NCBI GenBank assembly: GCA_947589205.1
Contig: CANQCJ010000051.1
Span: 1-11,964 of the forward strand
Length of the DNA stretch: 11,964 bases
From: an uncultured Ruminococcus sp.
GTDB taxonomy: Bacteria; Bacillota; Clostridia; Oscillospirales; Ruminococcaceae
Direction of reading: 5' to 3'
The position numbers were made by a program, and so were the translations under genes. Position 1 is the first letter of the stretch; every line of letters begins with the position of its first letter. The notes below the pieces were generated by a model. That model was not told the DNA's origin, ran no database searches, and was given only the letters and a program-made list of their open reading frames with translations. Below, in pieces: positions 1 to 6,975 of this stretch.

Positions 1-226
1 TAGCCGAATCCATATCGCTTTTTGAAGCGTCATAGTCTCCGTCGGGACCGAAGGTGGCGTTTACGCCGCCCTGTATATCTATGCCCCACCTTATCTCGCT
101 GACGCTCTTGATAACTGTATTCTCTATATCGCCGTACTTATAATGGACTCCGAATAATGTCAAGTACGCGAACGCAAAAATCAGCACAAATACTATAAAA
201 AACGTAGGTTTCTTTGCACGCCGCAC
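1..226 (-). CDS. secD: Protein translocase subunit SecD, N-terminal part (cut by window edge)
   Basis: SecD is a membrane subunit of the Sec secretion machinery; with SecF it uses the proton gradient to help pull exported proteins across the membrane. Only the first 75 residues are visible and the gene runs off the left edge. They show a basic start (RRAKK), one hydrophobic membrane segment at about residues 8-26, and then W-G-I-D-I-Q-G-G-V at 47-55, which matches the G-L-D-L-Q-G-G signature just after TM1 in SecD. The chosen start is GTG at 226-224, because GGGGG lies 7 nt upstream (234-238) and the hydrophobic segment follows at once; no ATG in this frame gives a better start. It has its own promoter and is not fused to the upstream gene. 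Identification rests on TM1 plus the D-x-Q-G-G motif. Whether it is a separate SecD or a SecDF fusion cannot be seen. Confidence 0.8.
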   Translation of the reverse strand, partial: MRRAKKPTFFIVFVLIFAFAYLTLFGVHYKYGDIENTVIKSVSEIRWGIDIQGGVNATFGPDGDYDASKSDMDSA

Positions 227-286
227 TTTATTGCCCCCTAATCAAAATCTTTAAATACTTTAAGTTTAAAAAACCATCACTTTATT

Positions 287-315
287 ATTATATAACTTTT
301 GACCCTGCTTGTCAA
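287..315 (-). promoter_or_regulatory. Consensus sigma-A promoter of secD
   Basis: Read on the minus strand, TTGACA (315-310) is followed by exactly 17 nt and TATAAT (292-287), a perfect match to the housekeeping consensus. Transcription would begin near 280, giving a leader of about 50 nt before the GTG start of secD. The promoter starts 46 bp after the stop codon of the upstream papain-like gene. No convincing terminator lies between them, so some read-through into secD is possible. Confidence 0.85.
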
Positions 316-361
316 TAGCATTTTTAAAATTTTTATTTATTTTACAATTTTGCGCCGTTAT

Positions 362-1804
362 TTACCCGTCCGCTTTTACGGTATACTCTCCCTTTGGCGC
401 AAGATAAACGCCGTCCACGGCTTTTCCGTCAAGCCTTTTGAGCGGATAAAACCCGCCGTTTTCGCTTTTTATCCCGCCGTTTTCTATTCTCGCGCAAAGC
501 TTACCGTCAGCCGAATATATTTTCGCGTTTTCAGCGCTCGAGGCTATCACCGATACGTCCACGGGCGTTCCGCGTTCCCTCCAGACATTCCATATATCGG
601 AAAAATCAAAGAACGTGAGGTCGCTGAAAAGCTCGTATCCGCAGCCCGTGTATTTTCCGTTTTTCTTGTAAAGCGTTATGTATGCGCCGCTGTCCTTAGG
701 ATAATTGCAGTCGTAAACGTATATCCGCTCTTCCTTGGAGCTTATTTTCTTCCACTTATACGCGACCACCGCGTGACCGAGATAGTCGCTCATAAGCGCG
801 ACCACTACCGGCTGACCCTTGCCCTGAGCGCACTTTTTTACGTTTTTTACAAGCAAAGACAAATTATTCAGGTTATCGTAATATTTCTCCTGAATAAGCG
901 GACTGTACTGCGCTACCTGCAGGCATTCTATAAACGTCCTTACGTCCATATCCGCTGCCGCGGAATAATCCTCGAGCGTCAGATCCTTTATGAAATATTC
1001 CTTTTTATTGAACGACTGAACCTTCTGTCTGCCGGTGTTCAAAAACGCCGAAGCCGCCGACATTCCGAAGCAGTTGCCCTCCCAGCCGTCCTTTCCTATC
1101 TCGTCATAGACAAAATCGGCGTATTCGCTGCCGAACATTTCTTCGTAGGTCGAATAGGGGATAAGAAAATCCTTTTTGTAGCCGAAATCCTTATAGCTGT
1201 TGGAAAAGGAAAACCGCAGTGTGGAAAAGGACGGCTTGGCGTAATGCGCATAGAACGTTCTGTCCTTAACGTCTTTTAAAACGGTATCGTAGCTTATCCG
1301 CGTGCCGCCGCTTTTCTTTGTGTACCAGCCCTTAAAGGTGTACCCGCTTTTTCGCGCTGCCGGAAGCGCGCCGACCCTGCTCCCGTCAGTGTAAGACTTC
1401 GTGCGGCTCGTCGCCGTTCCCCCGCAGGGGTCAAAGCTGAGCGTTACCCTTTTGAGCGTCCAGCCGGCGGTGAAAAACATCGTGCGCTTGTTCGGGCATA
1501 TCGTCCCGCTCGTTACAAGCTCGCCGAGCTCGTCATACCAGCCTAAAAAATCATAGCCCTCCCGCGTTGGCGCTGCAAGCTCGCCTAACGGCTGACCGGG
1601 GACGGCTTTGACGCTCTCTATATTCGTTTCCCCCGTGGGGAATATTCCTCCCGCAGGGTCTAAAAAGATCTCGCACTCGCTTATCTGCTCTTCAAAAGCC
1701 GCCGTTACGTAAGGCGTCTGCGCCGATGAAGGACCGCCCGCCGCGGCGAATGTCAAGGCTGCCGTTACCGCCGTCAGCGCGGACAGAAAGCGTTTAAAAA
1801 GCAT
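362..1804 (-). CDS. Exported papain-like cysteine peptidase-type protein with InlB-type repeats
   Basis: A 480-residue exported protein. Residues 1-28 form a signal peptide (basic MLFKR, Ala/Leu-rich core, SSA before the likely cleavage). Two Listeria-Bacteroides (InlB B-type) repeats follow at about 46-115 and 117-189, each with the D-P-x-G-G ... G-Y-x-F-x-G-W-Y pattern. The C-terminal half has the order of a papain-like fold: Cys245 in G-N-C-F-G-M, His344 in G-H-A-V-V-A-Y, and Asp365 (or Asn367) in Y-D-C-N-Y-P. About 70 further residues look beta-rich. There is no LPxTG motif, C-terminal membrane helix or dockerin. The frame is open for 26 codons upstream (to 1882), but that stretch is the promoter itself, so ATG at 1804 with AAAGGGGG 8 nt upstream is the start. 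It is divergent from the large repeat protein. Inference: a secreted or surface peptidase or transpeptidase. The substrate is unknown, and an inactive relative cannot be excluded. Confidence 0.75.
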   Translation of the reverse strand: MLFKRFLSALTAVTAALTFAAAGGPSSAQTPYVTAAFEEQISECEIFLDPAGGIFPTGETNIESVKAVPGQPLGELAAPTREGYDFLGWYDELGELVTSGTICPNKRTMFFTAGWTLKRVTLSFDPCGGTATSRTKSYTDGSRVGALPAARKSGYTFKGWYTKKSGGTRISYDTVLKDVKDRTFYAHYAKPSFSTLRFSFSNSYKDFGYKKDFLIPYSTYEEMFGSEYADFVYDEIGKDGWEGNCFGMSAASAFLNTGRQKVQSFNKKEYFIKDLTLEDYSAAADMDVRTFIECLQVAQYSPLIQEKYYDNLNNLSLLVKNVKKCAQGKGQPVVVALMSDYLGHAVVAYKWKKISSKEERIYVYDCNYPKDSGAYITLYKKNGKYTGCGYELFSDLTFFDFSDIWNVWRERGTPVDVSVIASSAENAKIYSADGKLCARIENGGIKSENGGFYPLKRLDGKAVDGVYLAPKGEYTVKADG

Positions 1805-1812
1805 TGACGATA

Positions 1813-1820
1813 CCCCCTTT
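1813..1820 (-). promoter_or_regulatory. Ribosome binding site that fixes the papain-like gene start
   Basis: On the minus strand AAAGGGGG ends 8 nt before ATG at 1804. It decides between this start and the in-frame ATG at 1882. The latter would place the codons of residues 1-26 across the -35 and -10 boxes and would bury the signal peptide inside the protein. Confidence 0.75.
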
Positions 1821-1828
1821 TTACAATA

Positions 1829-1857
1829 ATTATAGCACGTTTGCTCCGGCTTGTCAA
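1829..1857 (-). promoter_or_regulatory. Consensus sigma-A promoter of the papain-like gene
   Basis: On the minus strand TTGACA (1857-1852), a 17-nt spacer and TATAAT (1834-1829) match the consensus at all 12 positions. The -10 box lies about 25 bp upstream of the ATG at 1804, so the leader is very short. It faces away from the promoter at 1914-1942. The 56 bp between the two -35 boxes are strongly AT-rich, as expected for UP elements or a shared regulator site, but I see no clear inverted repeat there. Confidence 0.85.
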
Positions 1858-1913
1858 GAGTAAATCTTTTTACCAATTCCATGATTGTTTTTTAATTATA
1901 CTTTAATTGCTAA

Positions 1914-1942
1914 TTGACTTTTCAACGTCATTATGATACAAT
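1914..1942 (+). promoter_or_regulatory. Sigma-A promoter with extended -10, for the large repeat protein
   Basis: TTGACT (1914-1919), a 17-nt spacer and TACAAT (1937-1942) give 5/6 matches in each box. TGA directly before the -10 box supplies the TGn extended -10 element (1934-1936). The predicted transcript starts near 1949 and has a leader of about 25 nt, too short for a riboswitch. The leader carries the strong ribosome site at 1961-1967. Confidence 0.8.
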
Positions 1943-1960
1943 TATATATATTTATTATAT

Positions 1961-1967
1961 GAGGAGG
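1961..1967 (+). promoter_or_regulatory. Strong ribosome binding site of the large repeat protein
   Basis: GAGGAGG ends 6 nt before ATG at 1974, close to the full anti-16S match. It selects this ATG over the in-frame ATG codons upstream, which would lie within or next to the promoter. Confidence 0.85.
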
Positions 1968-1973
1968 TATACT

Positions 1974-4900
1974 ATGAATAAGACAAGAACCCTTGCCGCC
2001 AAAGCGGCGGCATTGGCTATGGCTCTTGCGCTTTCGCTTACGCCGCTTCAAACGGCAGTGTGGGCGGCGGATACGGGCGGCGGACAGTCTAACGAGCTTG
2101 TGCAGACTGTCGCAGAACCGACCGAACCGGATTTTGACAATGGCAAGGGCACGGAGCAAAGTCCTTTCGAGATCGGTTCTTTGCAGGAGCTTATCAAGCT
2201 TCGCGACCACGTTTTGAAAAAAGACCAATACAAAACCGAAAACGGTGAAGCTGCAAAATATGCAGATGCTCACTACAGGCTTACCGCCGACATCGCGTTT
2301 GAAGATTCCGCGCTTACTGACGGAAAATACTGGAACGGTATCGGAAGAAGCTCGAGCGGTATCGGCACGTCGGTGGCGTTCGCGGGAACGTTCGACGGAG
2401 ACGGACACAAGATAACCGGCTTTACGAGCAGCGCAAGCGGCGGAAGAATATACAGTCTCGGTCTTTTCGGCACGAACACCGGTATTATCAAAAATGTTAT
2501 TATCGAAAACGGCTCCGTCATCGGTCCGTGGACGGGCGCATTGCTTTGCGACACCAACTACGGCACTATCGAAAACTGCTATGTAAGCGGCAAATGCACC
2601 GCTTCGTTTTATGCCGCAGGAATCGCCGCTATGAACTCGGGCGGTATTATCAAGGGCTGTTTCAGCTCTGTCAGCGTTTCTGCCGCATACGCCGCACCGA
2701 TCTGCCCTTCGTCTATGGATATGACCGTCAAGGACAACGACGGCAATACCACGACAACAAGAGAGGAGCAGATCGAAAACTGCTGTTATACGCTTCAAAG
2801 CGGCAGCAAGGATACGATATACGGCGCTCACGATGCCGACAACACTAAGCTGACCGAGGACGAGGTCAAAAACGGCAAGGCGGCTTGGCTGTTAAGCGGC
2901 GGCGAAAAGGATTCTCCCTGGGTGCAGAATTTGCCCGGCGAGACCGTTCCTACGCTAAACACAAAGGACAGCGCGAACCACGTTTACCGCGTTGAATTTT
3001 TAGTCGGCGAAAATCAAGCTGCGGAGGTTTTCTGCAATTCGGGCGACACGATAGAAGCTCCCAAGATAGCTCCCGACAGCTCCGGCATGGTGACCACCGG
3101 CGAATGGTATAACGGCGAGACTCTGTTTGATTTTGCAAAGGACACCGTGACCAAGGATCTTACGCTTACAAGCGAAAGCAAGCCGTCGGAGCATACCGTA
3201 ACGCTTTATCTTAATAAGGGCAGGCTAAAGCCCGAGGACGCGGCGAATTGGACGGACAACAAGAAAGCGTTCACCTCGGCGGACGAGGATTTCAAGCTTC
3301 CCACGCCTATCCCGGAGGACGGCTTTGAGTTTATCGGCTGGACAAGCAAGGACGACGACAGCATTACCGGTACTCCGGTCAAGGACGTCACCGTTAATAA
3401 GGGTACGACAAGGGATCTTGAATATCACGCGCAGTACCAGAACAACAACCACCCGACCGTTGAGATAATAGTAGACGGCGTTGAGCACGCCGACTGGACG
3501 GAGCTGATAGATTCGCCCGCTTTCGACATTTATCTAAACAAACCGGTAAACGTCACGATAGAAAAGCTGACAAACTACGAGGGTCATAACAATTCTCAGG
3601 TGACGGGCATTTCCTACTATCTGTCAAGCAAGCCGCTCGATGAAGCCGAAAAGGACGGATTTACTATTTCTCCTGATTCCGGGAACGTGATAATTTACGT
3701 CAAGGTGCTCGATTCCGCCGGACACACCCACTATGTAAGCTCCTCCGGACTGGTATTCGACATTGACACCCCGGATATCGTCGGAGTTACGGAGGGCGGT
3801 ACTTACTGCGTAAGCGCGGACTTGACCGTCACCGACGCTAATTTTGACAAGCTGACGCTTGACGGAGAAGAACAAGCGTTTCTCAAAAAAGACGGCAATA
3901 ATTACTCCTATTCCGTCGGCGCGGGAGAGCATACCGTAGTTGTCTCCGACAAAGCGGGAAACTCCCGCACGGTGAGCTTTACGGTAAGCAAAGAGCATAT
4001 AAGAAGCATAACCATCTCGGAGGTAATTATCCAGCCGTCCTGTGAAACTACCGGCATTACCGAAATGCACACCGTCTGCTACCTGGGCTGCGGCAAGAAC
4101 ATAAAGACCGAAAGGATAGTTACCGAGGCTAAGGGTCACAGCTGGGGCGATTGGGAGACCGTTGACGCGCCTAATTGCAGCGACTCCGGACTTCAAAGAC
4201 ACGTCTGCAAGGTCTGCAAGGCTGTAGAGCTGAACGAAATTTCCCCGAACGCCAACCACGATTGGGAAGAAACTTACACCATAGTAAGACAGCCCACCTG
4301 CGAGTACGAGGGTCAAAGGTACAAAAAGTGCAAAAATTGCGATGCGGTCACCGATTCGGAGACCATTCCGCCGTTACAGCATGATCTGCTCCCCGCCGAA
4401 AGGTATGATGATAAAGCCCCGACCTGTACCGAGGACGGCTCTTATCTGCTGACCTCACGGTGTAAGAACTGCCGCAAGATCGTTCACACGGAGATCGAAG
4501 CTATCCCGTCTAACGGTCATAAGTGGACGGAATGGAAAGTGGTCGAGGAACAGAGCGACTGCTCCGACAGCGGTATGCTCGAACGTCACTGCGAGGTCTG
4601 CGGCGAAAAGGAGACCAATGACATCAAGCCCACCGAGCACGATTGGGACAGCGTTTATACGTTAGACAAGGCTCCGACCTGCACCGAAGAGGGCAGTGAA
4701 TCTATCCACTGCAAAAAGTGCGGCGCGGTCAAGGACGCCAAAGCCGTTGAGCCTGTAGGTCATAAATTCGGCGAATGGTACGATGTGAAAAGCTCCTCCT
4801 GCACCACTAACGGCTATAAGGAAAGAAAGTGTACCGTCTGCGGCTATGATGAAACGCAGAATCTCGACCTTTCCGAACACGAATGGAACGAAAAACCGAC

Positions 4901-6890
4901 AGTTGACAAGGAACCGACCTGTACGACCGACGGCGAACAGTCCGTTCACTGCAAAAACTGCGATGCGGTCAAGGAAAGTCAGACTATCCCGGCTAAGGGT
5001 CATACCTTCGGCGAATGGGAGGATCTCAAAAAAGCCGACTGCGTGACCGAGGGCGCACAAAAGCGCACCTGCACGGTCTGCGAAGCCGTTGAGGAAAGAA
5101 ACGTCGATATAGACAACGCTAACCACACCTGGGGCGATGTACAGATCGACAAGGAAGCCACCTGCACCGAAGAGGGCAGCAGCTCCAGACACTGCACGAA
5201 GTGCGGCGCGGAAAAGGACGTCACCGTTATCCCGTCTAAGGGTCACTCCTTCGGCGAATGGGAGGATCTCAAAAAAGCCGACTGCGTGACCGAGGGCGCA
5301 CAAAAGCGCACCTGCACGGTCTGCGAAGCCGTTGAGGAAAGAAACGTCGATATAGACAACGCTAACCACACCTGGGGCGATATACAGATCGACAAGGAGG
5401 CCACCTGCACCGAGGAGGGCAGCAGCTCCAGACACTGCACTAAGTGCGGCGCGGAAAAGGACGTCACCATTATCCCGTCTAAGGGTCATACCTGGAAAAC
5501 CTCCGTAGACGAGGGCGACTGCACGACGCCCAAAACTACTACCGTCTACTGCGAGGTATGCAAAACGGTAAGGGAAACGACCACCGAAGCCGCTCCGGGT
5601 CATAAATTCGGCGACTGGACAACAACAAGACCCGCGACCTGCACGGAAAAGGGCGTTCAGACAAGAAGCTGCTCTGTCTGCAATGAGACCGAAACTCGCG
5701 ATATCCCCGCAAACGGTCACAGCTACGGCGAATGGACAACAACGAAAGCCGCGACCTGCACGACAGACGGCACGGAGACGAGGACCTGCACGGTTTGCGG
5801 CAAAACCGAAACAAGAACGATCTCAGCGACGGGACATTCTTTAGCGGAGTACACCGCCGTTTCTCCGACCTGCACGCAGACAGGTCTGTCGTACACCTAC
5901 TGCACCGTATGCGGCGAGACCATCTCGACCAAGACTATCCCCGCTAAGGGACACAGCTTGACCGCATGGCAGACGCTTTATCCGTCCACCTGTCAAAGCA
6001 TGGGCGCGCAGTCAAGACACTGCACGGTATGCGGATATTCCGAGACCTCGGGCATAGCTCCGACGGCTCACGACTGGCAGACCGACTTCACAATAGACAA
6101 AGCCGCCGACTGCACAACGGACGGCAGCAGATCTATCCACTGCAAAAACTGCGATGCGTCAAAGGACAGCGAGGTCATTCCCGCACTCGGTCATGACTAC
6201 AAGTCAACGGTAGTAGCTCCGACCGAAACGGCGGGCGGTTATACCGAATATGTATGCTCGCGCTGCGGCGACAGCTACAAGAGCGACTACACCGACCCGA
6301 CAGCTCCCGAAAAGCCCGTTGAAGCAGAAAAAGTAAGCATGACAAAGTACACCTCCGTGACGGACGCCGTACGCATAAACTGGAACGCGGTCGAGGGCGC
6401 GGACGGCTACAGAGTTTACCGCTATGACGAAGCAAGCGATAAATGGATAACCGTTAAAACGCTCGGCAAGGGCGATGTAACGACCTACAGAAACAGCGGT
6501 CTCGAGGCAGGCAGGGTATACATCTACAAGGTAAAGGCGTTCGTAAGAAACGCCGACGGCGAACCGATCTGGGGCAAGGCGAGCGAGGAATTTGTCACCG
6601 CGGCCGACCCCGAAAGGGTGACCTTCACCGCCCCGTCAAGCAGCAGAGACGCCGTAAGGCTCAACTGGCTGCCCGTTGCCTGCTCGGGCTATAAGGTACA
6701 GCAGTACAACAGCGGCACAGGAAAATATGAGACCGTCAAGCTCGTAAGCGGAAATAAGACTACCGTCAGAATTTCCGGACTTGAAAGCGGCAAGACCTAC
6801 CGCTTCCGCATTCAGGCGTTCACGCGCGGCGGAGATCAAAAGGCATTTTCAAAGTGGTCTGACAGCATAAAGATCGCCACGAGAAAATAA
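1974..6890 (+). CDS. Large secreted multidomain protein with 19 tandem Cys/His modules and two FN3 domains
   Basis: A 1638-residue exported protein of unknown function. In order: signal peptide, residues 1-31 (MNKTR, Ala/Leu core, V-W-A before the cut); a GLUG-type beta-helix-like region, about 60-285, with T-A-D-I and F-x-G-T-F-D-G-D-G-H-x-I-x-G-F near 136-150, as in Firmicutes adhesins; an InlB-type repeat, about 407-488, with G-F-E-F-I-G-W; Ig-like beta sequence, about 490-680, including D-x-A-G-N-S-R-T-V; 19 Cys/His modules, about 688-1439; and fibronectin type III domains at about 1450-1543 and 1546-1638. There is no LPxTG, SLH, cell-wall-binding repeat or C-terminal membrane helix, so retention at the surface is unexplained. 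No catalytic domain is visible. Its divergent neighbour is an exported papain-like protein. Inference: a surface or matrix binding protein or adhesin. The gene shows no frameshift and ends just before a clear terminator. Confidence 0.8.
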   Translation: MNKTRTLAAKAAALAMALALSLTPLQTAVWAADTGGGQSNELVQTVAEPTEPDFDNGKGTEQSPFEIGSLQELIKLRDHVLKKDQYKTENGEAAKYADAHYRLTADIAFEDSALTDGKYWNGIGRSSSGIGTSVAFAGTFDGDGHKITGFTSSASGGRIYSLGLFGTNTGIIKNVIIENGSVIGPWTGALLCDTNYGTIENCYVSGKCTASFYAAGIAAMNSGGIIKGCFSSVSVSAAYAAPICPSSMDMTVKDNDGNTTTTREEQIENCCYTLQSGSKDTIYGAHDADNTKLTEDEVKNGKAAWLLSGGEKDSPWVQNLPGETVPTLNTKDSANHVYRVEFLVGENQAAEVFCNSGDTIEAPKIAPDSSGMVTTGEWYNGETLFDFAKDTVTKDLTLTSESKPSEHTVTLYLNKGRLKPEDAANWTDNKKAFTSADEDFKLPTPIPEDGFEFIGWTSKDDDSITGTPVKDVTVNKGTTRDLEYHAQYQNNNHPTVEIIVDGVEHADWTELIDSPAFDIYLNKPVNVTIEKLTNYEGHNNSQVTGISYYLSSKPLDEAEKDGFTISPDSGNVIIYVKVLDSAGHTHYVSSSGLVFDIDTPDIVGVTEGGTYCVSADLTVTDANFDKLTLDGEEQAFLKKDGNNYSYSVGAGEHTVVVSDKAGNSRTVSFTVSKEHIRSITISEVIIQPSCETTGITEMHTVCYLGCGKNIKTERIVTEAKGHSWGDWETVDAPNCSDSGLQRHVCKVCKAVELNEISPNANHDWEETYTIVRQPTCEYEGQRYKKCKNCDAVTDSETIPPLQHDLLPAERYDDKAPTCTEDGSYLLTSRCKNCRKIVHTEIEAIPSNGHKWTEWKVVEEQSDCSDSGMLERHCEVCGEKETNDIKPTEHDWDSVYTLDKAPTCTEEGSESIHCKKCGAVKDAKAVEPVGHKFGEWYDVKSSSCTTNGYKERKCTVCGYDETQNLDLSEHEWNEKPTVDKEPTCTTDGEQSVHCKNCDAVKESQTIPAKGHTFGEWEDLKKADCVTEGAQKRTCTVCEAVEERNVDIDNANHTWGDVQIDKEATCTEEGSSSRHCTKCGAEKDVTVIPSKGHSFGEWEDLKKADCVTEGAQKRTCTVCEAVEERNVDIDNANHTWGDIQIDKEATCTEEGSSSRHCTKCGAEKDVTIIPSKGHTWKTSVDEGDCTTPKTTTVYCEVCKTVRETTTEAAPGHKFGDWTTTRPATCTEKGVQTRSCSVCNETETRDIPANGHSYGEWTTTKAATCTTDGTETRTCTVCGKTETRTISATGHSLAEYTAVSPTCTQTGLSYTYCTVCGETISTKTIPAKGHSLTAWQTLYPSTCQSMGAQSRHCTVCGYSETSGIAPTAHDWQTDFTIDKAADCTTDGSRSIHCKNCDASKDSEVIPALGHDYKSTVVAPTETAGGYTEYVCSRCGDSYKSDYTDPTAPEKPVEAEKVSMTKYTSVTDAVRINWNAVEGADGYRVYRYDEASDKWITVKTLGKGDVTTYRNSGLEAGRVYIYKVKAFVRNADGEPIWGKASEEFVTAADPERVTFTAPSSSRDAVRLNWLPVACSGYKVQQYNSGTGKYETVKLVSGNKTTVRISGLESGKTYRFRIQAFTRGGDQKAFSKWSDSIKIATRK
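4035..6308 (+). repeat. Array of 19 Cys/His modules within the large secreted protein
   Basis: Nineteen units of about 38-46 residues follow the plan W-x(6-9)-T-C-x(8-11)-C-x2-C-x(11-16)-G-H. Each full unit thus offers three cysteines and one histidine, a plausible CCCH metal site or a disulfide-plus-free-Cys module. Most units alternate in two forms. One starts F-G-E-W, has C-x-V-C and ends in N-x-N-H or x-E-H. The other starts x-W with I-D-K or V-D-K before T-C, has C-K-x-C or C-T-K-C and ends I-P-x-K-G-H. The first unit has C-x3-C in place of C-x2-C. The last lacks the first Cys and the final His, so both look like degenerate caps. Similar C-T-V-C-G ... I-P-A-x-G-H repeats recur in exported proteins of gut Firmicutes; I know of no demonstrated function. 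Confidence 0.85.
5007..5492 (+). repeat. Recent in-frame 243-bp tandem duplication (two modules per copy)
   Basis: Copy 1 is 5007-5249 and copy 2 is 5250-5492; each encodes 81 residues, that is modules 9+10 and 11+12. The first 132 bp are identical, including synonymous sites (5007-5138 against 5250-5381). I count 7 differences in the remaining 111 bp, so overall identity is about 97%. Other modules in the array are far more diverged. This points to recent unequal recombination or gene conversion, with the two-module unit as the step of expansion. Confidence 0.9.
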
Positions 6891-6916
6891 AAAAAAGCTT
6901 TTAGAAAAAGCATAAC

Positions 6917-6958
6917 AAAAAGACAGATACTTCATTTCGAGGTATCTGTCTTATTTTT
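6917..6958. terminator. Bidirectional rho-independent terminator between converging genes
   Basis: AGACAGATAC (6921-6930) pairs with GTATCTGTCT (6942-6951). The flanking A6920-T6952 pair extends the stem to 11 bp, around a loop of about 10 nt. T-rich sequence follows on the plus strand (6954-6958) and an A-run precedes (6917-6920), which gives a U-run on the minus strand. It lies 26 bp after the stop of the large repeat protein and 24 bp beyond the stop of icd, so it can end both transcripts. Confidence 0.85.
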
Positions 6959-6975
6959 GTTTGTATCAAGCTTTA

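Noticed and set aside
316..361. Terminator after the papain-like gene
   Set aside because: The gap is A/T-rich with only short AAAATTTT-type symmetry and no GC stem; no terminator is supportable.
299..1279. 326-codon open frame on the plus strand opposite the papain-like gene
   Set aside because: It has no ribosome site, starts inside the secD promoter and gives a basic, low-complexity translation with no domain; the opposite strand has a signal peptide and clear motifs.
1805..1882. Upstream extension of the papain-like gene by 26 codons
   Set aside because: The stretch contains a perfect -35/-10 pair, and the signal peptide would become internal; the ribosome site at 1813-1820 supports ATG at 1804.
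1896..2831. 311-codon minus-strand frame opposite the start of the large repeat protein
   Set aside because: It covers the divergent promoter and lies antisense to the signal peptide and GLUG-type region; Arg/Ala-rich without features.
4662..5720. 352-codon minus-strand frame under the repeat array
   Set aside because: It mirrors the tandem repeats of the real gene and inherits their periodicity; it has no start signals and no supporting domain.
4035..6290. Repeats as a possible CRISPR array
   Set aside because: The repeat period is about 120 bp, the frame is open throughout, and conservation follows protein positions (Cys, Trp, His) with synonymous variation; there are no short identical repeats with unique spacers.
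4035..6290. CxxC modules as DNA-binding zinc fingers of a regulator
   Set aside because: A signal peptide, InlB-type, Ig-like and FN3 domains place the protein outside the cytoplasm.
6892..6904. AAAAGCTTTT palindrome just after the large gene
   Set aside because: A 10-bp AT palindrome without loop or further symmetry in an AT-rich gap; the real terminator lies directly downstream.
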